Positions 57,480 through 64,000 of a DNA stretch of 64,000 bases are shown here, in pieces. The translations under genes were made by a program, and so were the position numbers. The notes beneath the pieces are model-generated. The model did not search any database. It was not told the origin of the DNA and worked only from the letters and a program-made list of their open reading frames with translations. The stretch spans positions 397,401,810 to 397,465,809 of the forward strand of contig NC_073302.1 of assembly GCF_027595985.1 (NCBI RefSeq), given 5' to 3'. The stretch is from Sorex araneus (Eukaryota > Chordata > Mammalia > Eulipotyphla > Soricidae). The first letter of the stretch is position 1. Every line of letters begins with the position of its first letter.

Positions 57480-58829
57480 AGATAGAAGAATCTATAAATC
57501 ATTTAAAATCTATTCTTCTTTAAAGCCAACCATTTGAGATTGCCAACTGTACCTCTGTGGTGAACAATTTCTTTTTATTTGGTTTGACTTTGTGCAAAGG
57601 AACAAAGAAACTGAAGGATAAACAAAAAGATAATGTATGAAAGCATTTAATGTATTTAAAGGCCAAATATAATTCATACTGTTTGCTACCTTGTCTTGTA
57701 ATGTTGGTACCACTTAATGACATGGATAATTAAAAATCTATTTTATCTTTATTTTAACCATATTTATAGGGATAAGTTGAGAGTTTTGCAGAACTAGATG
57801 AGTAGTTAAAAGTCAGACAAAACAGATAAGTGGATATTGCACTGTATGTGTAATTTGCTGGTTTTATTTAGTCTACTTTTAGAATAATGAGGAATTTCTT
57901 TCTGACACTAAGCATGCAGAGTGCATAACTTGTTTCCATCTAATTATGTGTTTGTGTGGTAACTATATTATCATATCCAAAACCATCTTTGAATTGACTA
58001 TTTTTCCTTCCACCTTGGTACTCTGTTAAAAATTTCTCTCTGAGAATTTTATATGGTCATATGAACTGTGAGTGATGCTCAATATTGACAAGTACAGTAC
58101 AAACAGCAGATGGTAAGATATTGATGGAGACATTTGTTAATGGACCAGTTGTCTTACTTAGAAGTAAAGCTTTCTGGCAGAGTTCTTGGCTTCCCCTACT
58201 TTCGACACTATGTGTGGTGGATGGAGGAAAGAATCCAAGTGTTCCTTTATGTTTTTTTCATGGGGAAAAAAAAAAGAACTGATTGACAGGTAATATGGAG
58301 CTTAAATCAAAGTCCCATAGAAAAGGGAATTACTGCATCAGAAAAAAGTAATAATTCTTTCAGGATGATACCATTATTGTGATAATTATTAAAATATTTA
58401 TTTCTTTTCATTCCTCTGTTAACCCCTTCTTAATAAGACATATCTACACTATAGTATAAGATTCCATAGTTCTGTGCACATTTATGTATGCGTGTACATG
58501 TGTATATACTCATAACATTATAAAAGCCTAAAGGGTTAAAAATATTCTTAGTAATGTGTTCAAGAGAGACAGGATCTCATTTTCTGAGATTTATAGAACC
58601 ATAAACATTAGGAATTTCTCAGCAAGTTCCTTTTCTAGAAGTAATATCATGATTTTTAAAAATTCATCTCCTTGCTAATTGGCTATTTCTTCTTTTACAT
58701 TATGTTGCCCTTAAAACCTAATTTAAGTAATCCCTGAAGATTCCAGCAAACTTCAACTGTATTTAAACTTCAGGCTTGTAAATGTATCCAAGAATAAGGA
58801 GAATGCTTTGTTTTCCCAACAAGGCTTTT

Positions 58830-59021
58830 CTTTCTCTTTTTTTCTTTTTTTTTCTTTTTGGGTCACACCTGGTGGTGCTCAGGGCTTATTCTTGGCTTTG
58901 CACTAAGGAATTATTACTCCTGGTGGTGCTCAGGGGACCATATGGGATGCTGGGAATCGAACCCGGGTCGGCCGCGTGCAAGGCAAATGCCCTACCCGCT
59001 CTGCTATCTCTCCAGCACCTT
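58830..59021 (-). mobile_element. Short-type SINE, young copy with TSD
   Basis: Well-preserved inverted copy with a pyrimidine tail, 'gaatcgaacccgggtcggcc' and 'acccgctctgctatctctc'. 12-bp duplications (aacaaggctttt) lie at 58818-58829 and 59022-59033. Confidence 0.94.
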
Positions 59022-59033
59022 AACAAGGCTTTT

Positions 59034-59763
59034 GTTTTACTATGAGTAAATACAACATTCAAGCACATTGGTAGGTGGAGTAAGGCTTAGTGACCCCGAT
59101 TTCTGTTAGAGACTGAAGGGAGAAATTATTCTGTTCAGTCTTATTCCCCACAAATATTCTCACTGACATGGAATAAATGATAGTGTTTTACTGATTGTCA
59201 GTCATTTGAGTGAGTCACACCCACACTACCCTTTCTGCAGACTTTTGCATATGTCTGTCATCCTGTTTCACCTGGCTTTTGCTTCTTCTATCCTAACAAC
59301 TGAAAATCCCAGAGGAAACCTGCCACGTCTCATTGACTTTTCTTATCAAATCCTGCTGATGTATATATATTTTAATCTTAAGATATGAAACAGCGTGTGA
59401 AGTTAATGTAGTTTTCTGCTTACTCCATATACAGTAATTCACATAATTCTAACAATACAATTGACAGCAGCATTTAATTTTTAATTGTTAAAAATTAAAT
59501 TTTTAATTATAGAACTAACTCTGATGTGTAAAATTATTGATAATTCTCTCATATATTATTCCAGACGTACCACCTTGGTCAGCTTCCCTCTACCAGTGTT
59601 CTCATACTCTGTCCTCCTCACTCTCTACCCACCTTCTGCCTGCCACCCTGATAGGCACATTACAAAGTTTGATGGTTACAACTTGGATCTCATATTTTCA
59701 GTGTTGTTGAGTCTGTGTTTTGGATATATAGTTACATTACTCTCTCACATTACCACCATGATG
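59034..59763. other. Intronic stretch, nothing recognised
   Basis: No gene or assignable repeat. Confidence 0.45.
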
Positions 59764-59776
59764 CCATCAGCATTTT

Positions 59777-60319
59777 TTTTTAAATTTTTATTATATCACC
59801 ATGTGGAAAGTTACAAAGTTTTCAGGTTTATGTCTCAGTTATACAATATTCAAACACCATCCCTTCACCAGTGCCCATATTCCACCACCAAAATCCCCAG
59901 TATACCCCCCGCCACAGCCCCCCCAACTGTATAACTGATGAATTTCACTTCATTTTCTCTCTACCTTGATTACATTCCATATTGCAAAACAATACTCACT
60001 ATTGTTGTTGGAGTTTCCCCCCAAGGAAGACAGCCCTACTAAGGAAGCATTTGATAATTGGTTTGTCATTAAAAGATTGTATGCTTTCAGTTTTTAGAAA
60101 AGGTCGCGAGGCCGCATTAGCAGCCGCGAGGCTCGGATGTGTTCCAGTCCCGCAACCCGGAGCCGTGTTAGTTGCTTCTCAGTGTCGCCAGGGCTCCATC
60201 CGGAGAAGGTGTGCCAGCTGTACCTCCTCCGTCTGGATCCCTGGTGTTGTTGGCCCGGATTCGGGTCCGGAGCATTTCTCCGGCCGCGTTGCTCACCAGA
60301 CTGCCTGGCCTCTTCTCCA
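59777..60319 (-). mobile_element. CpG-rich segment joined to L1 3' end, with TSD
   Basis: One insertion read on the minus strand: about 200 bp of CpG-rich sequence (60110-60319), then L1 3'UTR (59790-60110) and an A-tail (T-run 59773-59781). 13-bp duplications (ccatcagcatttt) lie at 59764-59776 and 60320-60332. Part of the CpG-rich end ('gctaatgcggcctcgcgacc') aligns with the 3'UTR of the L1 at 3.89 kb; the rest has no match in this window. The plus-strand 141-codon frame across it is not credible as a gene. Confidence 0.85.
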
Positions 60320-60387
60320 CCATCAGCATTTTAAAGACTGGAAAACTGGAGCTGAGAATTTCTGTGATGACACATCTGAGGTAACTG

Positions 60388-60556
60388 AGGCCAGAGAGAT
60401 AGTATAGGGGGTAAGGTGCTTGTCCTGCATGCATCCCACCTGGGTTCAATGCCTGGCACTGCATAGGGTTCCCTGAGCAACTGCTAGGAGTGATCCTTGA
60501 GTATAAAGCCAGGAGTCAGCACTAAGCACTACTGGGTGTGGCTGCAAAAAACCAAA
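60388..60556 (+). mobile_element. Short-type SINE
   Basis: Forward copy: 'gaggccagagagatagtata', 'cctgggttcaatgcctggca', 'ctaggagtgatccttgagta' and 'actgggtgtggctgcaaaa'. Confidence 0.88.
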
Positions 60557-61142
60557 CCGTACAAATGAACAAAAAAGGATGAGGTAGAAGATTCCTGATA
60601 GCCAAACTTCCCAGCTTTAAGATTAGCAGGATGTGGGGACAGGGAATCTGGGTTATTCCAGTAGAGATAATGCATTATGTTATTGTGTATCTCAGTGAGG
60701 ATGTATTAATAGATTGCATATTTTAGAACAGAGGTGAAGTAAAGAATCCAGAAGCTCTCAAAATCAGAGAACATGTAATGGATTGGTAAAAATTAGAATT
60801 GAAGTGTTTGTCAAATACCACCAATGTGAGTGTTTGAGCTTTACTAATCTCTGGTACATGTGAAAAGGTTTAGGAGTAAGAATGATAGTCAACATGACAA
60901 ACTTTAAACAAAAATTATTTGGGATTCAACACTTACCATCCCTCCTATCTCTGAAGTTTCTCGTGGTGGTGGGGGCTCCTTGGCAGGGCTCCACGAGCCG
61001 AGGTGCAGTCCTTGTGGTTCTTTGCCAACTGGGCCTACAGTTCAAAGTGGAGACCTGAGGAAGCTATGCAGCTTGGTCCTGCAGTACCACATACAAGGCC
61101 ACCTCAGTATTATTAAGTAACTGCCATGGCCACAGCCTGCAG

Positions 61143-61144
<2 letters not shown>
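60557..61144. other. Intronic stretch, nothing recognised
   Basis: No gene or assignable repeat. Confidence 0.45.

Positions 61145-61175
<31 letters not shown>
61145..61175. repeat. (GT)n microsatellite
   Basis: About 15 GT units. Confidence 0.95.
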
Positions 61176-61176
<1 letters not shown>

Positions 61177-61184
61177 GTGGAGTG

Positions 61185-61301
61185 GTGAGGTAGGCATGGC
61201 TGCACATGGGAATATTTTGGGATGGACAGGGCATGTGGTGCCCAGGATCAAACTGGGATTGTGAACCTGTGTCCTTACACCTATACTATTTTCCCAGCTC
61301 A
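61185..61301 (-). mobile_element. SINE remnant
   Basis: 'catgtggtgcccaggatcaa', 'actgggattgtgaacc' and the end 'ctatactattttcccagc'. Confidence 0.5.
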
Positions 61302-61324
61302 GCTTTAACTTATTTATTTTTAAG

Positions 61325-61566
61325 TGGACTGGAGCCATAGCACAGCAGGTAGGGCATTTGCCTTGCATGCGGCCAACCCAGGTTTGATTCTTCCGTCCTC
61401 TCAGAGGGCTTGGCAAGCTATGAGAGTATCCCAGCGGCATGGCAGAGCCTGGAAAGCTACCCGTGGCATATTTGATATGCCAAAAACAGTAACAAGTCTC
61501 ATAATGGAGACGTTACTGGTACCCGCTCGAACAAATCGAAGAACAACGGGACTACAGTGCTACAGG
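61325..61566 (+). mobile_element. Long-type tRNA-headed SINE
   Basis: Complete copy: 'actggagccatagcacagca', long-type body and tail GGGACTACAGTGCTACAG with no poly(A). A possible short target duplication (tt..aagtg) is imperfect. Confidence 0.9.
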
Positions 61567-62767
61567 CTGTGCTGTTTTCAAGTGTACCATTTCTTCCACC
61601 AGGGGAAATAGAGTTTAGAGCTTCACATCTTAAACTTAGGTCCTAGCATACTCTCTATGGTGTAAACTCCTGGATTCTCATCTTGTCTTCGAAAGGCAAA
61701 ACCTTTTGCAGGCTTTCACTAATTTCAAACACATCCCTCTCCCCCCGCCCAACCCACCCCCTTCCCATCCCTCATAAAAAAATACCACTGTGGAGAAGCA
61801 AGTCAGCCTCAAGTTCGGTGATCTTTGACGCCCCTGGGTTTTGCCTGCCTGCTCACTGCTCCCACACCCATTTGCAGCTCTTCTTTCCTTCAAACTGCCA
61901 AGAACAGAGATAGTTCACCTCTTTGTCTTGTGCATGAAATGGAAGTATTCTAAAAAATGAATCACCAACTTGAATTTCAGAGTTTGGTTAGTTTTTTTCT
62001 TAAAATATCAGAACAGCATTTTGAAGGGCAGACTATCTGGAAGACATTTATTTTGGAATCTTTCTGTTCTCCAGGTAGTTTATTCTACGTCCCATCTTGT
62101 CACTCACTAGTACAGTATGCCAATACAAAACAAAATTACAGGCTTCTTCTTAGATTGTGAAATATAGCAAAATTTCTAGAATATTTGTTAATTCATGGAG
62201 AATAAAGGTGAACTTGTGAGTAGAATTTCAGTACTTCACTGTTTTCATATGAAAAATAGGCAGCCCTTCCAGTGGAAAGTTAAATCTAGAGGTGGAGAGA
62301 TTATATGTGATTTAAATTTGAATTGAGGAGCCTTCACAGAGAACCTGAACAATTTGTATTGTTCTAATATTTTAATTTTTTTTGCTACTTCTTTGCATCT
62401 ATTGAAAAAAGCAACAAAATGATGACTATGTTTTTAGATGTTAGAAATGGAAAATCTCTGAAATACTGTAGGAGAGCAGGTTTTGATTTAAGTTGTTCCT
62501 TCTGATCACTCGGGTGCCTCAGAGATATCGAGTTCATGTCAAATTGTGAAGGTTGATATTTTTGCTGTAACTTCCACTATCTAATTACCACATCGATATA
62601 TTTCAAGTTCATAAATAAAATTTATCACCCTTGTTCTTTGTAGTGTGATAGTGTATTTCAATTTAGCAGTGTAGAAGAAGTGATGGCATTGCTAAGCATT
62701 TTTTAATTCCTATTTACACTTCAGTTCTCCAGCATTAATCTGAAATTTCATATATAGAGTAAAATTT
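61567..62767. other. Intronic stretch, nothing recognised
   Basis: Includes a C-rich patch (61739-61765); no gene or assignable repeat. Confidence 0.5.
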
Positions 62768-62785
62768 AAGAGTATTCACCCTTTA

Positions 62786-62966
62786 TTTTATTTTTATTTT
62801 TTTCTTTTTGGGTCACACCCGGCAATGCACAGAGGTTACTCCTGGCTCTGCCCTCAGGAATCACCCCTGGCGGTGCTCAGGGGACCATATGGAATGCTGG
62901 GAATCGAAGCCGGGTCGGCCACATGCAAGGCAAATACCCTACCCGCTGTGCTATTGCTCCAGCCCC
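62786..62966 (-). mobile_element. Short-type SINE, young copy with 18-bp TSD
   Basis: Well-preserved inverted copy with T-rich tail, inverted B box (aatcgaagccggg) and 'acccgctgtgctattgctcc'. Perfect 18-bp duplications (aagagtattcacccttta) lie at 62768-62785 and 62967-62984. Confidence 0.96.
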
Positions 62967-62984
62967 AAGAGTATTCACCCTTTA

Positions 62985-64000
62985 AAAGGGAAAGTTTGAT
63001 TAACAGCACAGAAAGTTTTAAATTTTGCTTTTTAGGTAACTCAATATAAGAGCTAAATTACAAATACTTCTAATTTTGTTACTATTATTCCTGATGGGGT
63101 TTACGTGGAAAAAAGAAGAGCTTGGGAGGGGCTAACAATATGTATTAATTTACTTGCCTTCATAGTATGTGATTAATAGGAACATGTGGTGATTGGAAAT
63201 GACATTTTTCCAAAAGAAATTCTTAAAAGCTATCAATGGTAATTAACTATTACAACTATTTTTTATCACATGTTATGTAAGTTTTAAAAATTGTCGTTGC
63301 TTTACACAATATAGAGCGAAAGTGTGTGATGAAGGTGATAATTTACTTGTCTTAGATATAATAATTTTTACTTGATTGTTTAAAGTCTCTTTAATTTCTC
63401 TCTTTATAGCTACACTGTGCATTTCTACTAAGTGCTGGCTCTTAATGTACACTCCCCTGGCTTCAGAAGGTTATTATTAGTTTGTTAAAATGTAATCTGA
63501 AATAAGAACTCATTTCTTCCCTCAATCTCTTGTGCAAATGAATCTCTAGCATATTGTGCGTCTTGCACTTCCTAATGGTGTGTAGTTTCATTTGATATGT
63601 AAAAGTTTACACAAGAGAATGCAATCTAAAATAAGACTTGGGATTCTAGTTGATTAAAATGTAGTAGTCAATCCTATTGTTTTTTTTTTGTTTGTCTGTT
63701 TTTTGAATATGCTTTTATTGCCATTTGAACAGGCAAAAGCTTCTCCCTGCCCAGTGGTAGCTGATGGTATCTAGAGAACTTTGCAAAGAGATTCTAAAAT
63801 GCATTGTAATTTCATGAACCAAAAATATCTTGAAAGTCCTTAAATAATTCAGTTACTGCTAATATGTGTTTACAAGTTTAAATCTAAATAGTAATGTCAG
63901 ATGATAGATAGTGAGAAATAAAATGTGTATTTGTGAATTAATTCTCTAGGAATCAAATTATATTTTTGGGAGGTGCCCATGGGCTTCCAGTGGTCACTCT
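62985..64000. other. Intronic stretch to window end
   Basis: No gene, RNA or assignable repeat recognised; CACNA2D1 exon 2 is not evident. Confidence 0.5.

Larger units (their letters stand above)
56537..58817. other. Intronic stretch, AT-rich
   Basis: Holds a GA repeat (56799-56826), an AT-rich block with direct repeats (57137-57300) and a 39-bp-period duplication (57413-57479). No gene seen. Confidence 0.5.
14262..64000 (+). other. CACNA2D1: CACNA2D1 intron 1 (5' part)
   Basis: No sequence coding for the expected next residues (starting IKSWVDKM) was recognised before the window ends. Everything right of the donor is therefore taken as intron 1, which is known to be very long in mammals. 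It holds repeats listed separately and unannotated AT-rich DNA. Confidence 0.8.

Noticed and set aside
59982..60407. 141-codon plus-strand frame as a gene
   Set aside because: It crosses a retro-insertion, its target duplication and unrelated flank. Reading the insertion on the minus strand explains the sequence.
1..64000. CRISPR array, operon or bacterial-type system
   Set aside because: Repeats are dispersed retroposons and microsatellites with mammalian features. There are no regularly spaced repeats with unique spacers and no prokaryotic gene order.
14262..64000. CACNA2D1 exon 2 inside the window
   Set aside because: No segment encoding the expected IKSWVDKM start next to an AG acceptor was recognised. 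The intron is known to be long.

Overview
This is 64 kb of mammalian nuclear DNA, AT-rich and about 98% non-coding. The organism is most likely a shrew (Soricidae, Sorex-like). Roughly 45 copies or remnants of a tRNA-derived SINE are spread over both strands. Their head and internal promoter boxes match what I remember of the shrew SOR family, and the mammalian L1 tails are of one lineage. The species call is inference from memory; no database was searched.

Only one genuine protein-coding exon is visible: CACNA2D1 exon 1 (voltage-gated calcium channel subunit alpha-2/delta-1) on the + strand. The start codon is at 14167 and the GTAAGT splice donor at 14262. It encodes the signal peptide and the first residues of the mature protein. 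It lies in a strong CpG island (about 12.66-15.01 kb) that must hold the promoter: GC boxes, a polypyrimidine tract, a YY1-like ATGGCGGC, a (CCG)7 tract, one possible upstream ORF and a short hairpin over the start codon.

Layout: 1-12.6 kb is 5' intergenic DNA with SINEs, a 5'-truncated L1 and microsatellites. 12.7-15.0 kb is the CpG island with exon 1. 15.0-64 kb is CACNA2D1 intron 1; I did not recognise exon 2, so the intron appears to run past the window. No recognisable SINE lies between about 10.37 and 20.68 kb, the longest such gap. From 20.7 kb onward SINEs, L1 3' ends, MIR remnants and simple repeats return.

The main points of the hunt concern mobile elements. Two SINE types share one tRNA-like head but have unrelated bodies and tails. 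The short type ends in an A-rich tail at L1-like target sites. The long type ends in a TGACAG-type tail with no poly(A), at target duplications that do not look like L1 sites. One copy of the long body (193-559) has a different, open-frame 5' extension and may record the partner element. Other points are a tRNA-Arg(ACG)-like sequence at 43632-43704 next to an L1 3' end, a CpG-rich/L1 composite insertion bounded by 13-bp duplications at 59777-60319, and an L1 ORF2 remnant whose four in-frame stops all replace tryptophans.
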